Part shown: positions 8,451 through 16,278 of the stretch, one piece after another
Layout of the letters: each line of letters opens with the position of its first letter
Position numbering within the stretch: the stretch's first letter is position 1
Assembly: GCA_903922535.1 (NCBI GenBank)
Contig: CAIXUF010001499.1
Span: 1 to 22,491 of the forward strand
Length of the DNA: 22,491 nt
From: Candidatus Hydrogenedentota bacterium
GTDB taxonomy: Bacteria; Hydrogenedentota; Hydrogenedentia; Hydrogenedentiales; CAITNO01
Reading direction: 5' to 3'
The notes under the pieces: model-generated
Database searches by the model: none
What the model was told of the DNA's origin: nothing
Seen by the model: only the letters and a program-made list of their open reading frames with translations
Translations under genes and position numbers: made by a program

Positions 8451-8909
8451 ATGAATCTGGAACGTGTCGAAGAACTCTGCCTGCGCTATCTCGGACAGGC
8501 CGTCAACCCGCTCGTGCCCGTGGCCAAACTGCACGCCTACCTCGTGCGCGAGGACGCCGAACAGGCCCCCTCCATGCCCCGGCTGCTCGACTTCCTGCGC
8601 CATCACGCCGAGATCATCGTGCTCGACGGACCCGGCAAGGACGACCCGGTCGGCACGGAGGGCTTTGCCGCCGCCGGATTCATGATGGGCCCCCGCGCCA
8701 TGATCAAGACCCGCGTTCCCTCACGCGCCCAAATGCTTGCCATGGTGTTCGAGCAAATCGACGAGATGCGCGAGAAACTCGACACCGCCCTGAAGAGCGC
8801 CCGCCAGTCGAAAGACCGGGAACACGTCGCCCAGATAGAGGAAGCGATTCGCCGCTCCGGGGAACTGCGGACAAAAATCCAGAGCATGGCCCAAGCGGAG
8901 ACTAATTGA
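8451..8909 (+). CDS. Unrecognised small protein cotranscribed with the mannosidase
   Basis: I do not recognise this 152-aa protein. It has two parts. The first is an N-terminal region of about 90 residues with amphipathic helices and short beta-like stretches (LPRYL-type start, AEIIVLDGPG, FMMGPRAMIKTRV), which could be a small winged-helix-like fold. The second is a highly charged helical C-terminus (95-150) rich in Glu, Arg, Lys and Gln that is a likely coiled coil. No signal peptide, membrane helix or Cys cluster is present. AAAGGAA (8437-8443) lies 7 nt before ATG 8451, and the gap to the mannosidase is only 24 nt, so it is a real translated gene. Its base composition matches its neighbour. 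Confidence 0.75.
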   Translation: MNLERVEELCLRYLGQAVNPLVPVAKLHAYLVREDAEQAPSMPRLLDFLRHHAEIIVLDGPGKDDPVGTEGFAAAGFMMGPRAMIKTRVPSRAQMLAMVFEQIDEMREKLDTALKSARQSKDREHVAQIEEAIRRSGELRTKIQSMAQAETN

Positions 8910-9191
8910 CGCGGAGGGTGGCAATTGCCTCTTCTTCAGCCCCCTTCCGTACTCATGAGCTCTTAAAGGTCCTGAATTCCTGCGTTGTTCGCACAGACCA
9001 TCAGGGCACTACCACTGTTCTTCTCCCATCAAAACTAAAGTGAGGTGAAGAATGCAGTATGCCGCGCTCGCCTACCCGGTCAGAGCCACCACAAGGCCGC
9101 TTTTGGTTTTTCTCCACCCAAGTGTCCGGCAAGCGTGTCGCAGTAAAACATCCCACTTGGCAACGGTGAAATCGGCGCGAGGACGTTGCAG
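8910..9191. other. Intergenic stretch with no convincing gene
   Basis: Between the small unknown gene and the U32 promoter no conserved gene was seen. A 72-codon frame (9052-9270) has a Shine-Dalgarno-like GAGGTGA, but its product has no recognisable character and it runs through the promoter and operator of the U32 gene. A short perfect palindrome GGCAATTGCC follows the upstream stop (8922-8931). Confidence 0.4.
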
Positions 9192-9244
9192 GCTATTGAC
9201 AATGGCGCTCATCCTTGCTAGAATCCCTATAGAAACGTTTTTAC
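9192..9244 (+). promoter_or_regulatory. Promoter and LacI-type operator of the U32 gene (site A)
   Basis: TTGACA (9196-9201), a 17-nt spacer and TAGAAT (9219-9224) form a near-consensus sigma-70 promoter. Seven bases after the -10 comes GAAACGTTTTTAC (9232-9244), which would cover the transcription start. Its core AAACGTTT is a palindrome around CG, as in LacI/PurR-family operators. The -35 block GCTATTGACAA (9192-9202), the spacer length, the 7-nt gap and the 13-mer are all repeated at the pseudopilin promoter (13169-13221, - strand). Repression by the LacI-family protein encoded at 13321-14427 is inferred. Confidence 0.8.
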
Positions 9245-9334
9245 TTGGGATGGTTGCCGCTCAGGGTTAAGATTTAAAGCGAGGGGCGCGAAACACGGTC
9301 TCATTGTGACGGTGGCGCCCGAAAGGAGACATCC

Positions 9335-10426
9335 ATGGCGTTTTTTTCGATTCCCGCGACATTTGTCCTGGAAGATGCGCAGCGGCTGGCCGACCAGAAC
9401 AAGCGCCTCGCCATACCTGTGGGGGAGGTGTATGGTTCGCTGAAGGGGGGCGAATTTGGCTCCGGCAGGAGCGCCTGCGAAATCCCGAGAGTCTCCTTTG
9501 AAAACCTGGCGGAGTACGTCGCCGAATGCAAACGCAACGGCATACAGTTCAACTACACGCTCAACTTCGCCTGCAACGGGAACCGCGAGGTGACCAGGGA
9601 GGGCAGGGACGAGATTCTGGCCTTTGCGCGGCAGCTTCTGGGCATTGGCATACAGCACGTCACCGTCGCGCTGCCCACGGCAATGCTCGTTCTGGAGAAG
9701 TTTCTGCCGGAACTCAAGGTTTCGGTTTCCGTAATCTCGGGGGTGGACAGTTCCTTCAGCCTGAACCAGTATCTTCCCCTGGGCAACGTGGAGCGCGTCT
9801 GCGTGCGCGAATACATGAACCGGAACATCCCGCTGCTCCGCGCGCTTTGCCTTGAAGCGAAGGCCCGGGGCTGCGGCATCTCCACCATCATCAACACCAA
9901 CTGCCTCATTGGCTGCCACAATTACACGTTCCACTGCAATTTCACCTCCCATTCGACGGGGTCCCCGCACGAGTATCTTGTCCGCGACTTCTACGCGGCC
10001 CAGTGCAGTCTCACGAAGTTCGCCCACAGGGAAGAGTTCCTGAAAATGCCGTGGATTCGCCCCGAGGATTTGCAGACCTATGTGGACGCGGGGGTGGATG
10101 TGTTCAAGGTGCAGGGGCGCCAGATGCGGGGGCCGGATTTCGGAAGGGTGGTTGACATCTACAACCAGGGGCACTATGACGGGGACCTGGTGGACCTGAT
10201 CACCTGCTTCACGGACAATGCGTACAGTGACGTTTTCTCGATTCCCAATGTGGAACTGGATGAATTCATGCGCGGCATGCTTTCCAGGAACAATGTCACC
10301 CATGGCGTGAACTGTCCTTCCTGCGGGTACTGCGAACGGAACAGTGATCTTGTCACCGTGTCGGACGAAGCGCGGGCCAAATGGGAGGGCGTGTTCAACG
10401 AGCGCTGGGATTCACTGGTCAAATAG
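9335..10426 (+). CDS. Peptidase U32-family protein, probable Fe-S protein
   Basis: This 363-aa protein resembles the U32 family, a TIM-barrel-like fold. Despite the family name, characterised members include tRNA/rRNA modification proteins and the oxygen-independent ubiquinone hydroxylation proteins UbiU/UbiV, which hold a 4Fe-4S cluster. Family-like blocks are KGGEFGSGR (37-45), FNYTLN (72-77) and DVFKVQGRQM (255-264). Two cysteine groups stand out. C190, C194 and C201 (CLIGC then FHC), with C224, are at the place where U32 proteins carry their cluster cysteines. CPSCGYC (C327, C330, C333) is near the C-terminus. No signal peptide or membrane helix is seen. The start is well supported: AAAGGAG (9322-9328) is 6 nt before ATG 9335, about 100 nt after the promoter at 9192-9244. 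It converges on the adenylate-forming ligase. The substrate is unknown. Confidence 0.8.
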   Translation: MAFFSIPATFVLEDAQRLADQNKRLAIPVGEVYGSLKGGEFGSGRSACEIPRVSFENLAEYVAECKRNGIQFNYTLNFACNGNREVTREGRDEILAFARQLLGIGIQHVTVALPTAMLVLEKFLPELKVSVSVISGVDSSFSLNQYLPLGNVERVCVREYMNRNIPLLRALCLEAKARGCGISTIINTNCLIGCHNYTFHCNFTSHSTGSPHEYLVRDFYAAQCSLTKFAHREEFLKMPWIRPEDLQTYVDAGVDVFKVQGRQMRGPDFGRVVDIYNQGHYDGDLVDLITCFTDNAYSDVFSIPNVELDEFMRGMLSRNNVTHGVNCPSCGYCERNSDLVTVSDEARAKWEGVFNERWDSLVK

Positions 10427-10506
10427 GGCCGACGCGGCACACCACCCACCGGATCGCAAGGTCCGCGAAGGCCGTGTGGAATTCGGTGTCACGGAATCGG
10501 GATCGC

Positions 10507-12093
10507 TCAACGGGCGGGTTCGGATTCTGACGGCAGTGCCGGCTGGGTGTCGTGCATGGGGTTCAAGACCATCTTCCGCAGTTCCGATTTCAGGATCTTG
10601 CCCATGATTCCGGTGGGCAGGGCCGGAAGAATCTGAATCCGCCGGGGCCATGCATGGGCCGAGATGTTCTCCTTCGCCCAGGCAATCAGCGCTTCGCTGC
10701 CGCATTCAACCCCCTCTTTCAGGGAAACGAAGGCGCAGACCTCCTCGCCAAGCCGCTCGTCGGGCGCGCCCACCACGGCCGCATTGGCAATGGCGGGATG
10801 GGTGAGCAGCGCCTGCTCCACCTCGGCGGGATACACATGGTTGCCGCCGCGGGTTATCATGTCCTTTGTGCGCCCGACCACATGTATTTCGCCGGCCCCG
10901 TCAATGAACCCCTTGTCCCCGGTGCTCAGCCAGCCCTGTTGCATCACTTCCTCTGTCGCCGCGGGATCATTGAAATAGCAGTCCATGACCCCCAGGCCAC
11001 CCACCTCCAGGTCGCCAATCTGGCCGGGCGGCAGGGGCTGCCTCCGCTCATCCAGGCATCTCATGACCGTTCCCCAAAGAGGGCGTCCGCAGGACAGGGG
11101 GCTCATGGGATCGCCGGGCGATTCGGTGCACATCGCGCGGGCCTCGCACATGCCGTACAGTTGGCGGATGATGATCCCGGTGCGCGCTTTGAACTCCTCC
11201 TGCAGTTGCACGGGCAGGATCGCGCCGCTCGACAGGGCCAAACGCCAATGGGACAGGCTCCCCAGTTCGGGCACGGGGCCCGTCTCCAGCATGCCGGCAT
11301 ACATCATGGGCACGCCGGGGAACATGGTCGCCTTGTGCTTCACGATGCCGTCCCATGCCTCCCGGGGCCTGAATTTTTGTGCCGTCACAAGCGTACCCCC
11401 GACCAGAATGGTCGGAAGCATCGCGACCGTGCGGCAGAAACCGTTGAAGAACGGCATCATGGCAAAGGTGACGTCGCCCTGGACAAACCCGCTCCGATCC
11501 CGCATCATCAGCTCATTGATGATGAGCGATCCGATGCTGTGGACCGTGCCCTTCGAACGGCCGGTTGTTCCCGAAGAGTACATGATCTCGGCCATGTCAC
11601 CGGCGCCGCAGCAGACCGACTCAAAATCCGCCGCCTGGTCCACCAGTGAATCCCAGGAGGGAACATCGGGCAGGCCGGCGGACGAATCCCCCGGAATCAT
11701 CCAGAAGTGCCTGCATGAATCGACCGCCGTGAACGCGCCGTGCCCTTCCTGGCCCACTGGAAACTCCGGGGTGCCCGCATGGCAAACGTAGGCGGCCGCG
11801 TCCGACTGGGCGAGCAAATACTCGATTTCGCGCCGCCGCAGCATGAGATTGATGGGAACGGCGACGGCACCCAGCTTGACCACCCCAAAAAAGAGGGCAA
11901 CGAAATGCACGCTGTTGGGGCAGGAAATGACAACCCGGTCGCCTTTGCCAATCCCTGCGGCGCGCAGTCCGTTGGCCACGCGGTTGGCCAGCGCGTCCAG
12001 CTCACGGTAGGTGTATTGCGCCTCCCTGTCGATCACGGCAAGCTTTGCGGGCAGCGCCCGGGCGGCATCTTCCAAAATGGTTGCGGCGTTCAT
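10507..12093 (-). CDS. Class I adenylate-forming enzyme (acyl-CoA synthetase / AMP-dependent ligase)
   Basis: This 528-aa enzyme should activate a carboxylic acid with ATP as an acyl-AMP and pass it on, most likely to CoA. Motifs in order: the phosphate-binding loop YSSGTTGRSKG (172-182), YGMCEA around 310 (A5), STGDKGFIDGAGEIHVVGRTKD (A7/A8 region), GGNHVYPAEVE, and the catalytic A10 lysine Lys499 in GIMGKILK. The closest general type is medium/long-chain fatty acyl- or 4-coumarate-like CoA ligases, but the acid cannot be assigned. No carrier-protein domain is attached. The start ATG 12093 has GAGAGGGA just upstream. The gap to the pseudopilin stop is 67 nt, so it may be read from the operator-controlled pseudopilin promoter, although a lone TATAAT (12144-12149, - strand, without a good -35) lies in the gap. 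It converges on the U32 gene. Confidence 0.93.
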   Translation of the reverse strand: MNAATILEDAARALPAKLAVIDREAQYTYRELDALANRVANGLRAAGIGKGDRVVISCPNSVHFVALFFGVVKLGAVAVPINLMLRRREIEYLLAQSDAAAYVCHAGTPEFPVGQEGHGAFTAVDSCRHFWMIPGDSSAGLPDVPSWDSLVDQAADFESVCCGAGDMAEIMYSSGTTGRSKGTVHSIGSLIINELMMRDRSGFVQGDVTFAMMPFFNGFCRTVAMLPTILVGGTLVTAQKFRPREAWDGIVKHKATMFPGVPMMYAGMLETGPVPELGSLSHWRLALSSGAILPVQLQEEFKARTGIIIRQLYGMCEARAMCTESPGDPMSPLSCGRPLWGTVMRCLDERRQPLPPGQIGDLEVGGLGVMDCYFNDPAATEEVMQQGWLSTGDKGFIDGAGEIHVVGRTKDMITRGGNHVYPAEVEQALLTHPAIANAAVVGAPDERLGEEVCAFVSLKEGVECGSEALIAWAKENISAHAWPRRIQILPALPTGIMGKILKSELRKMVLNPMHDTQPALPSESEPAR

Positions 12094-12160
12094 TGCTGTC
12101 CCTCTCTACTTTGCGGAAACTCCGACAGAATCCCTCGACACGGATTATACAGACACACGC

Positions 12161-13123
12161 CTAGAAGCGCAGGTTTATCGTCGCCCACACCCGGGTGACG
12201 GGCCACGTGCTGGGATAGTGCAGGAATTCAGTATGCCCGTCCATGAACAGAACGTTTGATCCGCCGGGGATGTGGCTGAAGTCGGAAGTGTTCAGGCTCA
12301 CATAGTCCATCATGATAAAGATCTGGCTTTGGGCCTTGGAGGAGGCCCCGGCATTGTTGATGTCCGTAATCAGAAAGCGTTCAACGCCCTCACCTGTGCG
12401 GTACATGGTGTGCTTCACACCATTGTGGGTGTACTCGAGATCGTGGTCGTAGTTTGTCTGTCCGGTGGGATCTTCTGACACGGCCACGGCGCTGAAGCCT
12501 ATGGCGTTGGTTCCATCCGCGTTGAAAAAACCTCCTGCCGTTGCGGCCGCCTGTGACGTGATGGCCGGGTCATTTCCGTCTTTTCCGTCTCCGGTCATGT
12601 CCGACTCCAGAATGGTCCACGGCCAGTAGGTGTAGGACTCCGTCGTGATGCCGCAGGGATCCACCTGTGCCAGTGTCACGTCCTTGTTCTTGTACCAGAT
12701 ACCCTGTTTGAGCACGCGATCTTGCCCAATGGCGTCAGACGGACACAGCAGGATTTTAATGTCGGTGAGGTACTCCGGGTATATCGCGCGCATGTCCTGG
12801 ACCCAGAAAAGCTTGCCCTTTCCGCCGCGGAACGGGATCTTCTCCGCAGGATTCGAAAATCCACACTCTTTGTAGTCCACGAAGTTGTACGGCGTTTGAA
12901 CATGATGGCTGATCCGGTTTGCCGCAGTCGGAAATTTCTGACCTTGCGACTCTCCCGCATACATCTTGAACACAATACCCATTTGTTTGAGATTGTTCTG
13001 GCAGCTTGTCCGCCGGGCCGCCTCCCGCGCGCGGGCCAGTGCGGGTAGAAGAATCGCCGCCAGAATGCCGATGATGGCAATCACCACCAGCAGCTCAATC
13101 AGGGTAAACCCGCGCCTCTTCAT
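12161..13123 (-). CDS. DUF1559 type II pseudopilin-like protein
   Basis: This 320-aa protein starts MKRRG, then [16 protein letters not shown], the class III prepilin leader. A prepilin peptidase would cut after Gly5 and methylate Phe6. The hydrophobic helix (6-28) is followed by [17 protein letters not shown], typical of DUF1559 proteins of Planctomycetes and relatives. It ends with a processing-associated H-Xn-DG motif: His284, then [13 protein letters not shown]. Such proteins are anchored in the envelope and often exist in many copies per genome; their function is largely unknown, with surface glycan contact being one suggestion. GAAAGGG (13134-13140) lies 10 nt before ATG 13123. A strong promoter with a LacI-type operator lies about 60 nt upstream, so this copy looks conditionally expressed. 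The regulator gene is the next one upstream. Confidence 0.95.
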   Translation of the reverse strand: MKRRGFTLIELLVVIAIIGILAAILLPALARAREAARRTSCQNNLKQMGIVFKMYAGESQGQKFPTAANRISHHVQTPYNFVDYKECGFSNPAEKIPFRGGKGKLFWVQDMRAIYPEYLTDIKILLCPSDAIGQDRVLKQGIWYKNKDVTLAQVDPCGITTESYTYWPWTILESDMTGDGKDGNDPAITSQAAATAGGFFNADGTNAIGFSAVAVSEDPTGQTNYDHDLEYTHNGVKHTMYRTGEGVERFLITDINNAGASSKAQSQIFIMMDYVSLNTSDFSHIPGGSNVLFMDGHTEFLHYPSTWPVTRVWATINLRF

Positions 13124-13168
13124 AATTCACAATCCCTTTCTAAACGTGGATGAGTACGTATTCCATGT

Positions 13169-13221
13169 GTAAAAACGTTTCGACTGCGATATTAGCAGAA
13201 GTTGGCGTTGTTGTCAATAGC
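13169..13221 (-). promoter_or_regulatory. Promoter and LacI-type operator of the pseudopilin gene (site B)
   Basis: On the - strand: TTGACA (13217-13212), a 17-nt spacer, TAATAT (13194-13189), 7 nt, then GAAACGTTTTTAC (13181-13169). The 13-mer is identical to that of site A and lies at the same distance from the -10. The 11-mer GCTATTGACAA around the -35 (13221-13211) is also identical, and TGCTA precedes both -10s. The spacers otherwise differ, so this is shared design rather than a recent duplication of a whole region. The operator would block the transcription start. Confidence 0.82.
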
Positions 13222-13320
13222 GGATAAGGTATTGGTGGCAGCGTGTTTACGGAATGAACATAAGAATTGTGGCCGTTAGGTTCCGGGAACAGAAACTGCC
13301 TTGGGGTAGAATCGTTTCGC

Positions 13321-14427
13321 CTAGGTCCGTGAAGCGGGCGCGGCCCCGGCGGAATCGCGCACGATGAGCTTGGGAACAAACTCAACGGTATACGGCGCGG
13401 CCGGATTCCAGCGGCCCTGGATGACATCCACCAGAAGCCGCGCGGTCGCGGCGCCTATCTCCCGAAGCGGCATCCGGACACTTGTCAGCGCGGGCGTCAG
13501 ATATAGTCCGAGGCGGTTGCTTTCGTCGTTTGTGCTGTCTAGGCAGATGTCGTCAATCCCAATTAATGAGATATCTTTGGGAATCGAAAGGCCGGATTCC
13601 GTCAGACGGCGCATGGCGCCGATGGCAATCACATCGTTGATTGCGAGCACGGCCGTCGTGTCGGGCGCCCTCTTGAGCAGGGTCTCCGCATAGGCATAGC
13701 CGGCGGAAACGCCCACCATGGAGGACACCGCCCACACCACCCGTTGCGGTTCCAGGCTCAACCCGCGCTCGCGAAGCGCCATCTCGACGCCCCATGCGCG
13801 TTCCACCGCCATCAGGTTGGTCTCGCTTGCGCCCAGGACGCCTATCCGGCGATGGCCCTGTTCCAGCAGCCATTGGGCCGCGGCGCGTCCCGATTCAACG
13901 TTGAGGTGGATACAGGTGCAGGGCGTGTCCCCCTGGCGCGAGCCGCCGCTGACGAAGGGCACCCTGAGGCCTTTCAGCCGCGCCAGCATGTCCGCGTCAA
14001 GGACATGTCCGCCGATCAGGAGCATGATGCCCTCCACCCGCCATGCGGCCAGCATCTGGAGGCATTCATCGAAATGCGTGAGGGAGTAGCCCAGGCTGGT
14101 CGGCATCAGCTTGTAGCCGGCCGCCTGGGCCGCCTCTTCGGCGCCCAGCAGAAGCCGGCCGTGGTACATCAAATCCTGTCCGAACGTCACCACGCCCAGC
14201 AGGCCCGATTCCTGTTTCTTCAGGGTGCGGGCCAGGAGGTTTGGAGAGTAGCCGAGTTGCGTGGCGGTCATCCGCACGCGTTTGCGGGTCGCCTCGGCGT
14301 AGGCCCCCGCGCGGGGCGCCTCGTTCAGAATGGAACTGGCAGTGGACGGGGAAACGCCCGCCGCCGCGGCAACCTGCCGCAGCGTCACCGCCTGGGCGGA
14401 CCCCTTGTCATCGTGTTTTGGCTTCAT
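13321..14427 (-). CDS. LacI-family transcriptional regulator
   Basis: This 368-aa protein has the LacI-family helix-turn-helix at the N-terminus (VTLRQVAAAAGVSPSTASSILN, residues 14-35). The hinge region is LGYSPNLLARTLKKQ (58-72), whose leucine normally inserts at the central CG of the operator. A periplasmic-binding-protein-like effector domain (about 75-350) follows, including LAINDVIAIGAMRRL and IGIDD, so a sugar or similar small molecule probably controls it. The recognition positions matching LacI Tyr17/Gln18/Arg22 are Pro, Ser and Ser. The gene lies 13 nt after the acyltransferase stop and is probably cotranscribed with it. Its Shine-Dalgarno is weak. Likely targets are the AAACGTTT sites at 9232-9244, 13169-13181 and 16108-16117, a prediction from sequence only. 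Confidence 0.95.
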   Translation of the reverse strand: MKPKHDDKGSAQAVTLRQVAAAAGVSPSTASSILNEAPRAGAYAEATRKRVRMTATQLGYSPNLLARTLKKQESGLLGVVTFGQDLMYHGRLLLGAEEAAQAAGYKLMPTSLGYSLTHFDECLQMLAAWRVEGIMLLIGGHVLDADMLARLKGLRVPFVSGGSRQGDTPCTCIHLNVESGRAAAQWLLEQGHRRIGVLGASETNLMAVERAWGVEMALRERGLSLEPQRVVWAVSSMVGVSAGYAYAETLLKRAPDTTAVLAINDVIAIGAMRRLTESGLSIPKDISLIGIDDICLDSTNDESNRLGLYLTPALTSVRMPLREIGAATARLLVDVIQGRWNPAAPYTVEFVPKLIVRDSAGAAPASRT

Positions 14428-14440
14428 ATGCGCAAGAGCA

Positions 14441-15136
14441 TTACCGTTGGCGCTCCGGAGGGGGCGTTTTCACCAGTGGGCGGGCCGGAACACCGACAAC
14501 CGTAATGCCCTCCTCCAGCACATCTTTTGTGATGCAGGCCTGCATGCCCGTCTGCACCCACGGGGCAATGGTCACATGATCGCGGACGGCTGTGCCCGCC
14601 CCGAGGTCGGCACCGGTCTTGATATGAACGGTGCCCAGCACCGTTGATCCAAAGTTGACGGAGGAGAAGTCTTCCAGGATGCAGTCGTGCCCGACATGCG
14701 CCCCCGACGACACGATGACATAATCCCCGATTTGGGTGTCGTTGTATATGGTCGAATTCGCGTGGACAAACCCGCCGCGGCCTATCGAGATGGTCGGCCT
14801 CCCCACAAGAACGGCCTGAGGGTGAATGATTGACTCCGTCGGCAGCAATCCGGCCGCAAGCGCCTTGGTCACCAGCGCCCTCTTCACCCGCGGGTAGGTG
14901 CAACTGACAAGAAAGTGCCGGAATTCGTCTCCTCCGGCTTTCTGCACACGGTCAAACCGCCATTCGTGCAGTATGGGGATTTCGGTGCCCGCAACCGTAA
15001 GGAAATTCTCCTCCATGCCGTCATCCACGAAGATGACCCGGGTGCCGGGATGCGCCGCCTGCAGGCACCAATACGCCAGCTTTCCGCCACCGGCAGCGCC
15101 CAGAATCACCACTGATCCGGGAAACGGCTCTTCCAT
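14441..15136 (-). CDS. NeuD/PglD-like sugar O- or N-acyltransferase
   Basis: This 231-aa protein has the two-part build of the NeuD/PglD family. The N-terminal Rossmann-like domain contains VVILGAAGGGKLAYWCL (9-25) and FVDDG (36-40). A left-handed beta-helix of hexapeptide repeats follows (about 103-200: IHPQAVLVGRPTISIGRG, VHANSTIYNDTQIGDY, SGAHVGHDCILED and so on), with His147/His150 in AHVGHD as the probable catalytic base. It ends with VVGVPARPLVK. Family members move an acetyl group from acetyl-CoA onto sialic acid or a nucleotide-linked amino sugar. The acceptor here is unknown. GGAGAGG lies 4 nt before ATG 15136. It starts 12 nt after the glycosyltransferase stop, so the two are very likely in one operon and act on one glycan. 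Confidence 0.9.
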   Translation of the reverse strand: MEEPFPGSVVILGAAGGGKLAYWCLQAAHPGTRVIFVDDGMEENFLTVAGTEIPILHEWRFDRVQKAGGDEFRHFLVSCTYPRVKRALVTKALAAGLLPTESIIHPQAVLVGRPTISIGRGGFVHANSTIYNDTQIGDYVIVSSGAHVGHDCILEDFSSVNFGSTVLGTVHIKTGADLGAGTAVRDHVTIAPWVQTGMQACITKDVLEEGITVVGVPARPLVKTPPPERQR

Positions 15137-15148
15137 GGCACCTCTCCT

Positions 15149-16138
15149 TCAGCGTCTGCGCAGCTTTCGCACGATATAGCAGGGGTCCTGCTGCAGCAGC
15201 CGGGTGTTGCGGCGCACAAACTCCCCGATCGTGGCAAGAAGGCCCACGGTCAGCAGCAAATTGAACATAATGAGCGCGAGCACAAAGCGCTGGTCCACTG
15301 TGGGCGCCAGATCCAGGGGAAGCACGTAACTCAGGGCAATATATCCCAAAAACAGGAACGAGACCAGCAGGCATGCCACCCCCGTCACCTGGAAGGCGTA
15401 CTGGGAGGTCTCCACAAAGATGTTGCGGTAGAACGCAACGAGGCGCCTTAGAGTCCAACCCGATTTTCCATATTTCCTCGGGTGGTGTGCAATATCAACT
15501 TCGGCCATGCGCACCGCCACCTGAATGACTGAAACCGGGCGGAACGGCTTTGTCTGTCCGATGTCGAACGAACGGATTACGCCGCCCCGCATGACCTTGA
15601 AGCCGCAGCCGATATCCTGAAGCTGACTGCCCGAAACCCGCCGCAGCAGGAGATTCACAAGTGCCGATGCCCAAACGCGGTGTATGGGATCGTAACGCTG
15701 CATGCGCCGTCCGCCGACAATGTCGTATCCCTCGTCAAACACCTCAATGAGGCGCGGGATTTCCTCCGGATCAATCTGGAGATCGCTGTCGACGAAAATA
15801 TAGTGCTCCCCCCGTGCATGGGCTATCGCCGCCGTTTGCGCATTGGTCTGGCCCGTGTTGCCCGCCAACTGCACCAGACAGCGTATCGTGTCGTCCTCGT
15901 CGAAAAGGCGGTTCAGGATCTCGGGCGTCTCATCCGTGCTGCCGTCATCCACGAAGACCATTTCACAGGTGCGCCCCAGCTTGTCAACCGTGTTTCGCAG
16001 GCGCTCATGGAGTTCCCGGATGCTGAGCGCATCCTGGTAACAGGTGACCAGGATGCTGAATTCCGGCCGTGCGGCCGATGCGTCAGGATCGTCTTTCTCG
16101 CCCATTAGAAACGTTTCCATTCCTTTGTGTGTCGCCAC
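15149..16138 (-). CDS. GT2 family glycosyltransferase, DPM1/ArnC/GtrB-like
   Basis: This protein of about 330 aa should transfer a sugar to a polyprenyl phosphate or related membrane acceptor. The GT-A domain begins EFSILVTCYQDALSIRELHERLR, with the nucleotide site VFVDDGSTDETPEIL, the metal-binding DSDLQIDPEE, and QDIGCGFKVM further on. Two C-terminal membrane helices (near YAFQVTGVACLLVSFLFLGY and FVLALIMFNLLLTVGLLATI) are typical of the ArnC/GtrB type. Several starts are possible: TTG 16144, GTG 16138, ATG 16120 and ATG 16105. GTG 16138 is preferred because GAGAGG (16153-16148) is 9 nt before it; ATG 16105 lacks a well-placed Shine-Dalgarno. With any start except 16105, the palindrome GAAACGTTTC (16108-16117) lies inside the coding region. 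It is followed at 12 nt by the acyltransferase. Confidence 0.9.
   Translation of the reverse strand: MATHKGMETFLMGEKDDPDASAARPEFSILVTCYQDALSIRELHERLRNTVDKLGRTCEMVFVDDGSTDETPEILNRLFDEDDTIRCLVQLAGNTGQTNAQTAAIAHARGEHYIFVDSDLQIDPEEIPRLIEVFDEGYDIVGGRRMQRYDPIHRVWASALVNLLLRRVSGSQLQDIGCGFKVMRGGVIRSFDIGQTKPFRPVSVIQVAVRMAEVDIAHHPRKYGKSGWTLRRLVAFYRNIFVETSQYAFQVTGVACLLVSFLFLGYIALSYVLPLDLAPTVDQRFVLALIMFNLLLTVGLLATIGEFVRRNTRLLQQDPCYIVRKLRRR
16108..16117. promoter_or_regulatory. Third LacI-type operator-like palindrome (site C)
   Basis: GAAACGTTTC is a perfect 10-bp palindrome with the same GAAACGTTT core as sites A and B. It lies at the extreme 5' end of the glycosyltransferase frame. No promoter with the spacing of sites A and B precedes it. 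It could be an intragenic roadblock operator, an accessory site for looping, or chance. Confidence 0.4.
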
Positions 16139-16278
16139 GGGCAAAATCCTCTCACATCGGGGCGGGACCTGTCAAACGCGCGGTGCGGGCGGCGGTGATT
16201 TCGGCTTTTGGAAACCGGTGGCTGCGGCGGGCACCCACTGTGCGGCCGCTCCTGGCGCCGAACGGGGTTGCGTGGCAT

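Noticed and set aside
4998..8606. Very long - strand frames opposite the HAD and mannosidase genes (4998-6656 and 6690-8606)
   Set aside because: They are antisense shadows with no motifs and no start signals, while the + strand proteins carry complete catalytic motifs.
9052..9270. 72-codon + frame with GAGGTGA before its ATG
   Set aside because: The ribosome binding site is attractive, but the product looks random and the frame crosses the promoter and operator of the U32 gene.
10552..11791. + strand frames opposite the adenylate-forming ligase
   Set aside because: They are shadows of codon bias; the ligase motifs are all on the - strand.
16170..16175. TTGACA (- strand) upstream of the glycosyltransferase gene as a promoter of the shared design
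   Set aside because: No acceptable -10 lies 16-19 nt downstream, and the distance to the palindrome at 16108-16117 does not match sites A and B.
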